A stretch of 64,000 nucleotides of DNA from Cephalotus follicularis (taxonomy: Eukaryota; Streptophyta; Magnoliopsida; Oxalidales; Cephalotaceae): the NCBI GenBank assembly GCA_001972305.1, contig BDDD01000060.1:520239-584238 (forward strand). Reading direction: 5' to 3'. This document shows positions 34,326-46,709 of the stretch, piece by piece. The notes below the pieces were generated by a model. It ran no database searches. It saw only the letters and a list, made by a program, of their open reading frames with translations, and was not told where the DNA came from. A program made the position numbers and the translations under genes. Positions within the stretch are counted from its first letter, which is position 1, and each line of letters opens with the position of its first letter.

Positions 34326-34831
34326 TGTCACACCCCGCTTCCATAAATAACCCTTAGGTCGTGGCAATCGACATATATTCAGCTTACACAGAAATACAGG
34401 TAATTTTAAACTTCCCACACCATGTAATTTCATTGCGGAAGCATTAAAACATAAGCCGAATTAAATAATGTAATACGCATCCCATACTACATGTTACCCA
34501 AAATAAAATAACCATCATTGATTGCCCACAATACGGAGCATGAACTAATGTCAGTCAATACATTTAAATACATTAATACAAAATCCATTCTTAACATTTC
34601 TTAAAAGAAATACAACAACAAATTAACATTTCTCTAAATAAAACAACTTAAACTCTTCACTTCGCTTTCCCCAGGCTCGCAGATGTCGACCCGCTGCATC
34701 AATCTGAAATTGATAAGGTTAGTCAAATCCACTAGCTAAGTAGAGAAAATATAGATGCACTTGGGGTCAACGATAATATATGCCATGTAATGAATGCATT
34801 TGTGATGCAGCGCATTATATACCGCAATACG

Positions 34832-34863
<32 letters not shown>

Positions 34864-36796
34864 GCCAATATGTGCAACCATGCCAAGTGGCTACAACCAT
34901 CAATCCATCAATCAAGTCCAGAGGACTAATCAATCCGATCCCGCACGAAGAGGGTCGCCATCTCCTGGCCCCGACGTCGTGCACCTAACTTTAGCCCCGT
35001 CTCCGGATGACTCGAAGCAGGTTAATATACAATCCGAGGTTGCTCACACTGAGTGTTCACAACCTTATAGTTTTGGGTATCCCTAGCCAACTCTTGGCCC
35101 ATACTCTACAACCTGCCCCTAGCTGTTAATGACATCTCCGTCATGCAAGCTAGCGCAGGATCAATCCAAATCACAATCCATCAATCCAAAATCAATCCTT
35201 TCCCAAGTAGTTTATAAGTTATAAAATACTTAAATAATATATTTTGAAAATGTATAACAATCCTTCAAATAGCTTTCAATCCTTCGAAAATATACATTTG
35301 TTAAAATATACATTTTCGTGCAAAATAATGATTTGTTACACAATCATGTATGCACTTCTAAAATGGTAAAACACTTTAGAAATCAATCGCATCTCAATCC
35401 ATAGTTCAATCCATAATAGTTATGCAAGCTAACATATGCTTAAATGCAAAACAGACCCTTTTGGCGTCAACGTGTTCCTCTTGGGCGTCAACGCGCATTT
35501 CAATCATCTTAGGCGTCAACGTGTAACTTATGTGTCAACGCGCATGGTAGTCCTTCTGGGCGTCAACGCGCAACTTATGCGTCAACGTGCATAACAGCCT
35601 CTTAAGCGTTAGTGCTTCGTTCCCTTTGCGTCGATGCCCTAAGGTAGGAGCCTTAGGCGTCCACGTCTTTCTCATTTTCGCGTCAACGCTATAAGGTAGC
35701 AACCTTAAGCATCGGTGCCTAACCTATAGGTGTCAACGTCACCTCATGGCGTCGATGTTTAAAGCGTCTTCTTCCCTGTATAACAGGCCAAGGCATCGAC
35801 GTGTATCCCTCTAGGCATCGACATGTATCGAACCAGAACAATATCACAATGCATTAGCATCTCAAACCAGTAGGGATCATGCATACAACACATGTAACTC
35901 AATCCATTTTCACTCCAAAACACATCATGCATGGCAGGTTAACCAGTTCTAGTAACCTAACACCATTCATACAATCCACAATCCATGCATTTCACCAATG
36001 AACATTCACCATTTTTAACTCAAAATACAAGTATATAGTCCCTACCTTAGATTCCAAGTTAGGAATCGAAGTCCACCTATTTGAGTTCCATTTGGCGCTC
36101 CCGAGGTCCGGCACAGCAGCTCCAAGTTCGAGCTTCTAACTCCCAAGCTTTCAAGCTTCCATCCATTACCACAAATGGAGAGCTCTCCTTTTCTCTCTTT
36201 CTTTCTCTCTATTTCTCTCTATTAGGTGCTGCTCGAAGAAGGAGAAAAATAGAGTGTTTTATGCAAGAGTCTCTCCCTCTTCTGACCCGCATTCATGGCG
36301 CCAAGCACCTCTCTCTTTCCCCCTACCGATGTGACACTCACCAGTCCCATCTCTCTCTTCCCTCTGCCACTGCAGGCATGAGAAACTAGTAAAGTGTCTC
36401 GCCCTTTATCTTCACACGTCTTTTGTCAGTGCTTTTGTCTTATACTACCGACAGTTTAGGCGTCGACGTCAAGCCTAGACGTTGATGAGTTGACCTTTTC
36501 CTTACCGCTAACCGACTCCCCGAACCGTGTTAACGCCCACCCCTTTTGTTCCACATTGATGGACATCGATGTCACCACTTGGCGTCAACGCCTTAAGACC
36601 AGAACCCTTAAGCGCGCCTCATTGCTCCTTGGCGTCGATGCTATCTCTTGGCGTCCATGCTCAAGCGCCTTTTTCCCTTTGCCTTTTCCAATTCAAAATT
36701 CAACACTAAGCCAAAAATTAATGATTTTCATTAATTCATCATTTAAATTACAGTGAGAAATACAATAATACATTCATGAAATTTTTGGGCGTTACA
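34326..36796 (-). repeat. 3' LTR of chromovirus C (left)
   Basis: TGTCACACCCCG...GGGCGTTACA, 2,471 bp. It pairs with the right LTR (2,482 bp without its insert). TATAC precedes it (34321-34325) and follows the right LTR (57606-57610). Contains (AT)n at 34838-34862, the acceptor-like block at 34703-34745, GTCAAC pairs at 35464-35600, and a CT-rich promoter-like zone at 36180-36230. Confidence 0.92.
35464..35830. promoter_or_regulatory. Paired GCGTCAACGCG motifs in LTR C
   Basis: TCAA cores at 35467/35488, 35517/35535 and 35563/35582: pairs 21, 18 and 19 bp apart, about 28 bp between pairs. Looser copies run to 35830, and more lie at 36455-36660. Confidence 0.7.
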
Positions 36797-36840
36797 TCCA
36801 CCTCTCCTTCAAAGGAATTCGTCCTCAAATTTCAACATCT
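36797..36840 (-). other. Polypurine tract and 3' noncoding end of chromovirus C
   Basis: Minus sense GAAGGAGAGGTGGA abuts TGTAACGCCC, preceded by the TTGAGGACGAATT stretch typical of Del/Tekay. Confidence 0.85.
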
Positions 36841-38200
36841 CTAAAATAGATTGGGGTAACGTTCTCGGATATCATCCTCGCGTTCCCACGTAGCTTCATC
36901 AGGTTGATGGAGCTGCCATTGAACCTTTACCATAGGAATGGTTCAATTCCTCAACACTTAAGCCTTCCAATCCAGAGTCCTCGCAAGAAAGATTATGTTG
37001 CACCGATATCGAGTCATAATCCAAGATATGTGATGGATCTCGAATGTAGCCTCACAACATAGATACATGGAAAACATCATGCACACCACACAATACAGGA
37101 GGTAAGGCGAGCTGATATGCCACCTCCCCAACTCTCTCAAGAATCTGAAAAGGACCAATGTAGCTTTGAGCTAGCTTGCCATTCTTCCCAAACCACTGTA
37201 CACTCTTCCACAGAGATACCTTCAAAAACATGTGATCTCCCACATCGAAAGTCAAAGGTCTTCTCTTTACACTATCAACATAACTTTTCTGCCGACTCTG
37301 AGCTGCAAGCAGTCTCTCTTTAATCACCTTGACTTTTCCTGTAGTCTCCTCAACTAGGTCCGAACCAAGCATCGGTCGCTCCCCAACCTCATCCCAATAG
37401 ATGGGTTACCTACATTTCCTTCAATACAGAGTTTCATACGGAGCCATCCCAATGCTCGAATGATAGCTATTGTTGTAGGAAAACTCTATCAAGGGAATAT
37501 GATCCTCCCAAGTACCACTGAAATCAATAACACAAGCTCGGAGCATATCTTCCAAAGTCTGGATAGTACGCTCTGACTGTCCGTCTGTTTGAGGATGAAA
37601 AGTTGTGGTAAGGTTTAGCTTTGTCCAAAAAGCTGTTTGGAATCTCTTCCAAAAGTTGGAAGTAAAGATCGAATCCTGGTCACACACAATACTAACAAGA
37701 ACACCATGCAGTTTCACAATCTCCTTAACATATAGTCGAGCCAACTTGCTCACTGAATTGGTGACATGCGTAGATAGAAAATGAGCTGACTTCATGAGCC
37801 TATCAATGATAACCCACACTGCATTGTGATGATTTCGAGTCAGAGGAAAACCAAAAACAAAATCCATGGCTACGTGTTCCCATTTCCACTCCGCAGTTGG
37901 AAATGGCTGTAACAACCCCGCCGGTCTCTGGTGTCCAGCCTTGACTTTCTGGCAAGTCAGGCATCTAGCAACATACTCAGCAATTTACCGCTTCATGCTG
38001 GGCCACCAATAAATCCGCTTCATATCCTGATACATTTTGGTGTTACCATGATGTATGCTATACTGAGATTTATGAGCTTCATAAAGCAACTCATTCTTCA
38101 ACCCATCAACATTCGGAAGACAAACTCGTCCTCTATACCTTAGTATGCCATCAGCATGTACCTGAAAATCAGGTCTCGACTCCAAAGCCTCTAGGATTTC
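36841..38200 (-). pseudogene. Integrase and chromodomain of chromovirus C
   Basis: Minus strand. The HHCC part (EAHKSQYSIHHGNTK... CLTC), [19 protein letters not shown] and DGQSERTIQTLEDML keep the D, D, E residues. Stops lie at about 37985, 37421 and inside the C-terminal region. A GPF-like linker (YIGPFQILERVG) and a chromodomain with stops (VQWQLHQPDEATWEREDDI) end at TAG 36843-36841. At least the stops in the ML-GYIRDPS and RN-TIPMV contexts fit CGA to TGA. Confidence 0.87.
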
Positions 38201-39423
38201 CTATGATTCGGGATCAAACGCTTGAGAACTCTTTATCTCATCAAGTAATGCCAGCTGTGCTCGAATACTAGCAATGAAGATCCCTGGTGATCGTGCAAAC
38301 GGAGTCCATCCCTGGAAATCCTCCAACATCCTCCACTGGGACACCATCGTACTAGCTATCATAGCTTTACCACACAACACGTTAGCAACCAAATTTGCTT
38401 TCCCGGGATGGTACTGGATGCTACAATCATCGTCGCTGAAGAATTCCACCCACATACGCCGCCTCATGTTTAGCTCATCATGGCAGAAAAGGTATTTCAA
38501 ACTTTTATGGTCACTGAATATCTCAAACTGTGCTCCATACAAATAATGTCTCCATTTCTGAAGAGCGAACACAATAGCAGCCAATTCGAGATCATGAGTC
38601 GGGTAATTTTCTTCATATGGCCTCAGCTTCCTCAATCCATAGGCAATCACTCTACCACATTGCATCAACACGTAACCCAATCCATTACCCGAAGCATCGC
38701 TATACACAGCATAATCCTCATTACCATCGGGCAATAACAAGATAGGAGCAGTGATCAACCGATCCTTTAACTCTCAGAAACTAGCCTCGTAGTCTCCATT
38801 CCAAATAAACAAGGTCTTCTTTTGGGTCAACTGCATCAATGGTGCAGCTATTCTCAAAAAATTCTTGATGAATCTCCGATAATAACCCATCAATCCAAGG
38901 AAACTGCGTACCTTGGTAACGTTCTTCGGTTGAGGCCAATCTCGGACAACCCCAGTCTTCGACGGATCCACCGCCAAACCTTCTCCAGAAACTATGTGAC
39001 CAAGAAAGATCACATGGTCAAGCCAAAATTCACACTTACCGAATTTGGCATATAAGCATTTTTCTCTGAGAATTTGGAAAACCAACCTCAGATGATGTGT
39101 GTGTTCTGCCTCGTTCCTTGAGTATATCAGTATATCGTCAATAAAAATCACCACAAACTGATCCAGATATGGTAAGAACACATCGTTCATCAATGACATG
39201 AATTTTGCAGGTGCGTTGGTAACACCAAACGGAATCACCAGAAACTCATAGTGACCATATCATGTTCGAAAAGCCGTGTTTTTGACATCTCTATCCTGTA
39301 CTCTCAATATCTCCATCCCGTACTCTCAACTGGTGATATCCCAATCTCAAATCGAGTTTAGAGAATACGCTCAATCCTTGTAATTGATCGAACAATTCTT
39401 CAATGTGTGGAAGAGGATACTTG
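38201..39423 (-). pseudogene. Reverse transcriptase-RNase H of chromovirus C (C-terminal part)
   Basis: RT from [14 protein letters not shown] through [10 protein letters not shown] (catalytic Asp pair kept), CEFW and FLGHIVS, then a TGA near 38774 (fits CGA to TGA) and RNase H with [22 protein letters not shown] and DHKSLKYL. Immediately upstream, the YPLPHIEEL part runs to 39423, where copia B interrupts RT with ACTTG duplicated. The rest of RT resumes at 50453. Confidence 0.88.
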
Positions 39424-41162
39424 TGTTGGAACTTTATGGAGATTTAAACAATAAAGTATCTGGATGCATAAAACCCTAATATATATATATATATATTGTG
39501 TTGTCATCTCATGAATAACGAGCCATATGATTCATATGCAGTATCTTTTGAGCATATATATGTATAGTTAGATATATAGATAACAATAAGGAGGAGTAGG
39601 CGAAATTACTCACATCAATGGAGTGGTTCCTTCCTTCTTCCTTTGAGTCGTCTTGCTTCCAAAAGCACAAGTCCCTTTGTTTCTTTGAAACGGTTCTAGA
39701 GTCCAAGTGTAGAAGGCCTCCATGGTATCCATACCACCTACAATTTCCAACACCTGGTTTCTCTTCAACTCTTGATTCAACTCTTGATTGTGTTCTTGAG
39801 AGAGAAAAGAGAGAATACTAAAAAAGAACACAAAAACATGTACTCTAATATTATAACACAAACTCTTTTGTTTCCTTTTACTTCTAGGAGAAGTCTCCTA
39901 TTCCTTCTAGGGGAAGTCTCCTATTCCTTCTAGGGGAAGTCCCCTATTCCTTCTAGAATTCTAATTTACCTTAATCTCATTAAGGATAATTAATCTCATT
40001 AATTATAATTAATAAATTATTATCCTAATTGTATTGGAAATATCAACCTGTATTGTGTGTGACCCTATGGGTTCACTATTACGCTGGTCGTAGGATTAAA
40101 TTGTGACACTCACAATTATCCAATTAAATATTTACTATCACATAAAAAATATTCTCTTGGACATTTCGAATTAAAACTCTTTTAATTCATTTCTTCCAAA
40201 ATTAATTTATCAATTTAATCTCGGGTATCCTATTGGTCGACATCTAGCAATGCATAACGACCCCCAAGTAATATGAATAATCTGTGAACCATTATTTACA
40301 GTTACATGCACGTATAGTCCTTCCATTGACAATGCTCTAATTAAATCTACGATACGGATTATGTCAGATCCCAATAATTTAATCGTTAGCCTCGTGACTA
40401 TCTTTCATTAGCCTAAATAATATTTGAGGTGCCCCTCTAATATTCAACCGATGATATCACACTCTTGATATCGTGGTTAGCCTCGCCAGGCGCTTAATCG
40501 CTAATGAAAATCATCATGAGCATAATCTTCTTTTACTAGAAGCAATGGATTCATTGTTGCCTGTTCACATGCCTCCATACATAAGCATACCATGTCCAAC
40601 TAATGCCTGTATACACTTCATAGAATATGTTTTTAAGCATCATCAAAAGACAGCACCCTATGCAAAAAACATCCAGTGACGGCTCATGTCCAAGGACCAC
40701 ATGCACTGCTATAAAACTAGAATTCTGTCTAACATGTAAGTAAAACTCCAAACAGATATTCTATCAACAGCCACCTTCAGTGAACTTCTCAAATGAGCAC
40801 CCATGTAGTTGTCATAGCATCATCCCTTCGAGTGAGTGTGAGATCAGTCACCCTTTGCTTACCGATCTGACAGTACGTGCTGGTCTATCCGGATTTATCA
40901 TGCCCTGAGTGTCAATCCTATGACCAGGAAGATTCGAAGCAAACTATATCGAGATTCCAGCTCTCACATCATGGTCTCATCATGAACTTGGTTCTCTAAC
41001 TTTACTCCAGGACATTCATTTACAATTAATTAAGCACGTATTAATGAAACGAACTCATAGCCATTGATAAAACATAAACATCTTTATTGAATTTATAAAT
41101 CATTTATACAAGATATAGTAAACACAAGCTCAACACTGGCTCGCAGCACTTTATCTGTAACA
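39424..41162 (-). repeat. 3' LTR of copia B (left)
   Basis: Plus-strand ends TGTTGGAAC...CTGTAACA, 1,739 bp, preceded by ACTTG (39419-39423). It has AT repeats at 39479-39496, a triplicated CTTCTAGGRGAAGTCYCCTATTC stretch at 39884-39955, and is followed by the reverse-complement polypurine tract ATCTCCCACTAAG. Confidence 0.9.
39884..39960. repeat. Short 23-bp tandem repeat in the copia B LTR
   Basis: Three units of CCTTCTAGGRGAAGTCYCCTATT; in the right LTR (47130-47230) the same array has diverged and expanded to about four or five units. Confidence 0.8.
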
Positions 41163-44100
41163 ATCTCCCACTAAGTGCTAATGCCAGTTGCCACAGTGTC
41201 TCACACCCATAGCATCAAGGTGTCTGTCAAAGACTGCCTCTGATATTACCTTAGTAGGCGGGTCTGCAATGTTATCTTCACTTGGAACTCGTTCCATTTT
41301 TATATCTCCACGATCAACGATCTCACGTATAAGATGAAAACGCCTAAGAATGTGTTTAGACTTTGAGTGCAATGTTGGTTCCTTGGACTGTGCTATCGCT
41401 CCATTGTTATCACACTATAAAGATACCGGATCATCAATGTTAGGAACTACACCCAAATCTTTGATGAACTTCTTCATCCATACACCTTTCTTGGCAGCTT
41501 CCGATGCTGCAATGTATTCAACTTCTGTCACTGAATCCGTAGTGGTAGGTTGCTTGGAACTCTTCCAGCTCGCTGCTCCACCATTCAAGGTGAACACAAA
41601 CCTCGATGTTGATTTTGAATCATCCACATATGTCTGAAAATTAAAGTCAGTAAGAATAAATCCTCATTCCTGTTAAGGTACTTGAGGATATCTTTGACAG
41701 CCTTCTAGTGTTGCTCACCTGGATCTGATTGATATCTGCTTGTAACACTTACATCATATGCGATATCTGGTCTGGTGAAAAGTATAGCATACATGACGCT
41801 TCAAATTGCTGAAGCATATGGAACGTGTATCATCCTCTGTCTTTCTTCAGTTGTCTTGGGAGATATCTGCTTAGAAAGTGAAATCCCATTACATAGAGGT
41901 AGGTATCCTCTCTTGGAATTTTCAATGCTAAACTGCTTAAGCACTTTGTCAATGTAAAAAGACTGGGACAACCCTATCATCCATTTTGATCTATCTCTAT
42001 AGACCTTTATTCCCAAGATATAGAAAGCTTCTCCCAAGTCTTTCATGGAGAAAACTGTACATAACCAAGCCTTTACGTTCGACAACATGATCGCACCATT
42101 TCCTATAAGGAGAATGTTGTCAACGTACAAGACCAAAAAAGTCACTGAGCTCCTACTAACCTTTTTATATACATATGGTTCATCTCAATTCTTTATGAAA
42201 TCAAACTCTTTGGTTGTCTCATCAAATCTGATGTTCCAACTTCTCGAAGCTTGCTTCAGTCCATAAATGGACTTCTGAAGTTTGCACACTTTCTGGTCAT
42301 CACCAGTGGGTATGAAACCCTCAGGTTGAGTCATATATATGTCCTCATCAATGTTTCCATTGAGAAAAGTAATTTTCACATCCATTTGCCATATCTCATA
42401 GTCAAAATGTGCAGCTATAGCAAGTAAAATCCGAATGGATTTAAGCATGGATACGGGAGAGAAAGTTTCCTCATAATCAATCCCTTCTCGTTGATTGTAA
42501 CCTTTGGCTATGAGCCTAGATTTATAGGTCTTCACCTTTCCATCATCTCCAAGCTTTCTTTTGAAAATCCATTTGCAACCTAAGGGTTTAACCCCTTCAA
42601 GTGCATCCACTAGATCCCAAACTTTATTGGAGTACATGGATTGCATTTCAAAATTTATGGCTTTGAGCCATTTCTCCGTGTCCATATCGCATATGGCTTC
42701 TTTGTAGCTTACTGGATCATCATTCATGAAATTTACCTCTTGGGTACCTTCAACGAGAAAACTACCATAGTATATCTCAGGTTCCCTGGGTTTTCGGGTA
42801 GTTCTACGTAGAGGTTGTGTATCTGTGGTAGCTGTCATTTCAGGAACATCAATTTGAATAGGGTTGGACAGGTCCTCAACTTGTGGTTCTTTAGATCGTT
42901 CATCTAGTTCTATCATACTCCCACTGTTGTCTTCCAACAGCAAGTCCTTCTCAAGAAAAGTAGAATGCCTAGCTACAAACACTTTGTTGCCAGGTGGATA
43001 ATAGAAGTAATATCCTCTTGTTTCTTTAGGATATCCCACAAGTTTACATTTTATGGACCTAGATTCCAATTTATCTGCTCTTGCCTTCTTAACATATACA
43101 TGACAACCCCATATTCTTAGATAACTAAGATTGGGTTTCTTCCCGTTCCATATCTCATATGGGGTATTGGGAGCAGATTTCGTTGGAGTCCTGTTTAATA
43201 AGAGAACAACAGTCTCCAAAGCATAACCCTAGAAAGACAGCGGAAGTCCAGCATCACTCATCATGCTACGCACCATGTCAAGCAAGGTACGATTTCTCCT
43301 TTCAGACACACCATTATGCCGTGGTGTTCTTGGAGTGGTCCACTGAGAGATAATCCCATTATCTTTGAGATAAGTTAAAAACTCGGTGGAAAGATACTTA
43401 CCACCTCGATCTGATCGAAGAGTGTTCAGAATTTTACCAGTCTATTTTTCTACTTCATGTATGAATTCTTTGAACTTTTCAAATGCTTCAGATTTGTGCC
43501 GCATAAGGTACAAATAACCGAAACGAGAATGATCATCCGTAAAGGTTATGAAGTAGGAATATCCACCTCTAGCATCAATTGTCATCGGTCCACATACATC
43601 AGTAAGTACTAGACCCAACAGTTCCGGGGTCCTTTCCCCTTTCCCTATGAAGAGAGAATTGGTCATTTTACCTTTAAGACAGGGTTCACAAGTTGGAAAC
43701 GGTTGATACATTGAAAAATCAAAATATCCATCCGAGATCAACCTGCGGACTCTTTTCTCACATATATGACCAAGTATGCAGTGCCATAGGTAGGATTGAT
43801 TAACTTCATCTCTCTTTCTTTTATTGTCTTTTTGTCTATTGAAAACAGTCTCATGTTTACTCAATATATATAATCCATCATAAAGGAAACATTTTGCATA
43901 AATCATATTATTAAATAAAATAGAACAACACTTGTCTTTAAAAATAATATGAAAACCTTCAGCATCTAATGCTGGAATAGAAATAATTATATGCAAAATG
44001 CGAGGGAAATAAACACAATGTTGAGTTCTAAACTCTGCCTCGAAGGCAACAAAATATAAACTGATCCTATAGCTATGGCTTCAATAGTGGAACCATCCGC

Positions 44101-44255
44101 AAACTGTAGATCTCCCTCACCCTTCTCAAGGTTTCTTCCGTCCGTGACGGCTAGTAAATTAGAACATATGTGAGTACCACATCCACTGTCTAAAATCCAG
44201 GAAGTTGAATCAGAAATATTCATATTCACCTCTATATAAGACAAATAGGGCATAC
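41163..44255 (-). pseudogene. Protease-integrase-RT-RNase H of copia B
   Basis: Copia order on the minus strand. Protease DSGCGTHIC near 44200; integrase zinc-domain-like HCILGHICEKRV and catalytic part TDVCGPM, FTDDHSRFGYLY; after TAG 43444-43442 (fits CAG to TAG) the NGVSERRNRTLLDM region. At 43231-43229 TGG has become TAG. From 43219 a 344-residue frame holds PYEIW, then RT WIFKRKLGDDGKVKTYKSRL, QMDVKITFLNG and SIYGLKQASRSW. The catalytic site reads LYVDNILLIG, so the second Asp of YVDD is Asn. RNase H follows (MDDSKSTSRFVFTLNGGA, VEYIAASEAAKK, CDNNGAI) and ends at 41178. Confidence 0.9.
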
Positions 44256-45156
44256 CTTTGCCAATTGATCTAAGGAATGTCAGACAGTTCCTTTTCCAAT
44301 GTCCTCGCTTCCCACAGTGGAAGCACAGTCCTTTAGCAGGAGCTTCTGAGGCAGACTCCTCGACAGGTGCAACTCTTGCGACAGTGTCTAGCTCATCAAC
44401 AACTTGTTGGTTTGTCTGATTAGGTGGTCTGGCTTTCCCTGGTTTGAAAGATGTCAGTCGTGGTGGTATCGTCCCATTTTTAGTCTTCCCCTTCTCTAGG
44501 TTGGACTTACCCTTCCTCTTGGGCCTATAAGACTACCCTACAATCATGACTGGTGCCTTGGCCTTATTCATGTTCACTTTGGCTTCCCTCAGCATGTTTA
44601 TAAGGTTAGCCAGAGTAGCTGATATCTAATTCATGTTAAAATTGGTGATGAAACCAGAGAAGGAATGTGGAAGTGAATGAAGGATAAGATTTGTGCTTAA
44701 TTCAGCATCCTGAATGATGCCAAGAGTAGCAAGATGTTCAATCACATTGATCATCTTAAGCACATGATCATTAACAGAAGATCATTCAGCCATTTTAGTG
44801 CCATACAGCTCAGCAGTGAGCTGGAACCGAGCGTTCCTACTGTTCTCTCTGTATAACTCGCGGAGATGTAGCAGAACTTCCCTAGAGTCTCGCATCGATT
44901 CATGCTGGACTTGTAGGGCATTGCTCATTGATGCCATTAGATAGCTTCTGACTTTCTTTTCATCAGCCACCCATTTCTTATAAATGGCATGATCTTCGGT
45001 TGAGGCATCTTCAGCAGGCAGTGCTAGTATAGGGGCCTCTAGGAAATAATCTATGTCCTCGGAATTCAAAACTATTTTGACATTTTGTGGCCAATCCACA
45101 TAATTTGGACCTGTCAGCTGATTCTTCTCAAGAATTACAGCGAGTGGGTTTGTCAT
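44256..45156 (-). pseudogene. gag of copia B
   Basis: Starts at ATG 45156 (minus) with MTNPLAVILEKNQLTGPNYVDW, the UBN2-like gag start; an upstream in-frame ATG at 45210 is less likely because the copia A match begins here. The nucleocapsid knuckle CFHCGKRGHWKRNC lies near 44310, just before protease. The frame breaks near 44782. A pyrimidine tract ending CCACAG lies about 10 bp upstream, in the same place as in copia A. Confidence 0.85.
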
Positions 45157-45210
45157 TGCGATGTCTGTGGATATAAAATAAAGATAACAATCAGATAAAT
45201 TCAATTTCAA

Positions 45211-45790
45211 TGTTTATAAGCGTAAAGATTTTGTCTTTAATCTTTTAGGTGCTTTTCCTCTCAGGCTCCCACTATTTTACGCGAATCCCATAACCCTCAA
45301 ATATTATAGGAGATGAGAAATAACAATCCAAGTCTCATGGATCTCATTTCCGAGTGGAGATCAGTGTCCTACAACATATTCAATATAACCTTGACGGGGA
45401 CCAAAACGCCATATTGAATCTTGTAGTCAGGCAAACTCTTGCAAACCATACAATAGTATGATTCCTGATCATCGCTTTTGCCTATAGTCTACATATGACA
45501 TTGACGAGGGCCAAAATTCCATATGCATTCTAGTCAAGTTTAACCTACCATTAAACACACGATGAATTGATTAATGTAAATCTTGACGGGGGCCAAAACA
45601 TTCACATAAATAATTCATCCATACGTACAATCTCATGTTCAACTTATATAGATGTTCCCAAAAAAGGTAAGTCTTGACGGGGGCCAAAGCACTCACAATT
45701 TCTAAGAGCATCTATATTAGTTGTAATGGCAGAAGGCAACGACCGAACACTCTCTTGTTCCCGTTTCGCTTCAACTTGATATCATGGTAT
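45211..45790 (-). other. Leader of copia B with four loop-presenting hairpins
   Basis: CTTGACGGGGGCCAAAAC (plus strand) or a variant recurs at about 45389, 45499, 45582 and 45672, each flanked by inverted repeats unique to that copy. Arms: ATTCAATAT/ATATTGAAT (45378-45386, 45411-45419); CATATG/CATATG (45492, 45520); about 20 bp at 45561-45581/45600-45620; about 30 bp at 45650-45682/45690-45721. A block at 45262-45300 is shared with copia A. A decayed primer-site-like stretch is near 45775-45788. Confidence 0.75.
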
Positions 45791-46669
45791 AATTGAGTAA
45801 TAATAATATAAATCTCATCATTATTATTATTTAGCCAACCCTTTATTAATCAATTTACAGGTAGATGGCATATTATGGAGAGGCCATTGGTACCTCTAGA
45901 GCATAATTTAGACATGCATCGCATACATACTATAAACTAATGGCAGGTTATGGACTTCTCTACTGTGACTTATTTGACTCTCAAATAAGCTGTTGGTCTC
46001 ATTCCTAGGTATGTTATTACAATCACACATTCTCTCCCATACATGCATGGGTCTTGTAATTTCTTCGTTCTTCTGAATCTTGCTTCTATTGTGACTCTCG
46101 CTCTTCAATTATATAAACCAACTATAAACTACAAAAACTTTGAAATGAATGAAGGGGAGTTATAAGGAGGTGAAGAAGAATTATAGATACAAATTAAGAG
46201 AGAGAAGAGAGATGTGAAAGTCTCAAAAATTATTACAACCCGAAAATTATGAAAAATAAAAACATACATTTAACACTTGAATTAAATAAGACAAACTACG
46301 TCAAGTCCATAGCCATACCATCATGCATATTCAATCTCATTGAACTAACTAATAATCTTGATAGATATGTTTCTACAAATGCAGAGAATCGATTGGGTAA
46401 TAATAGAAGAACTCTTTTTCGTCTTTTCCTTCGACGCTTTACTACGTTAGCGTCGACGCTTTTCTCAAAAGCATTAGAGCTTAACTACGTAAGCATTTGC
46501 GCTTTTCTCAAAAGCGTGAGCGCTTTAGCGCGTAAATGCCGATGCTTTTCTCAAAAGTGCCAGCGCTTATGCGTCTTCGTGCGATTGTTTGACAGTGGTA
46601 TTTGCAATGCATCAAACGCTTCCGTCTCACGGATTTAACCCAAACAATTCAAGCATATCATCAACAACA
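45791..46669. other. Unassigned copia B LTR/leader junction with an LTR fragment
   Basis: No coding. At 46227 an ACAACCCGAAAATT stretch resembles the start of plus-oriented Ty3 LTRs. At 46430-46600 there are AAAGCGTCGACGCTTTT-type palindromes as in LTR F. The left copia B LTR has no counterpart to most of this. Confidence 0.4.
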
Positions 46670-46674
46670 TGTTT

Positions 46675-46709
<35 letters not shown>

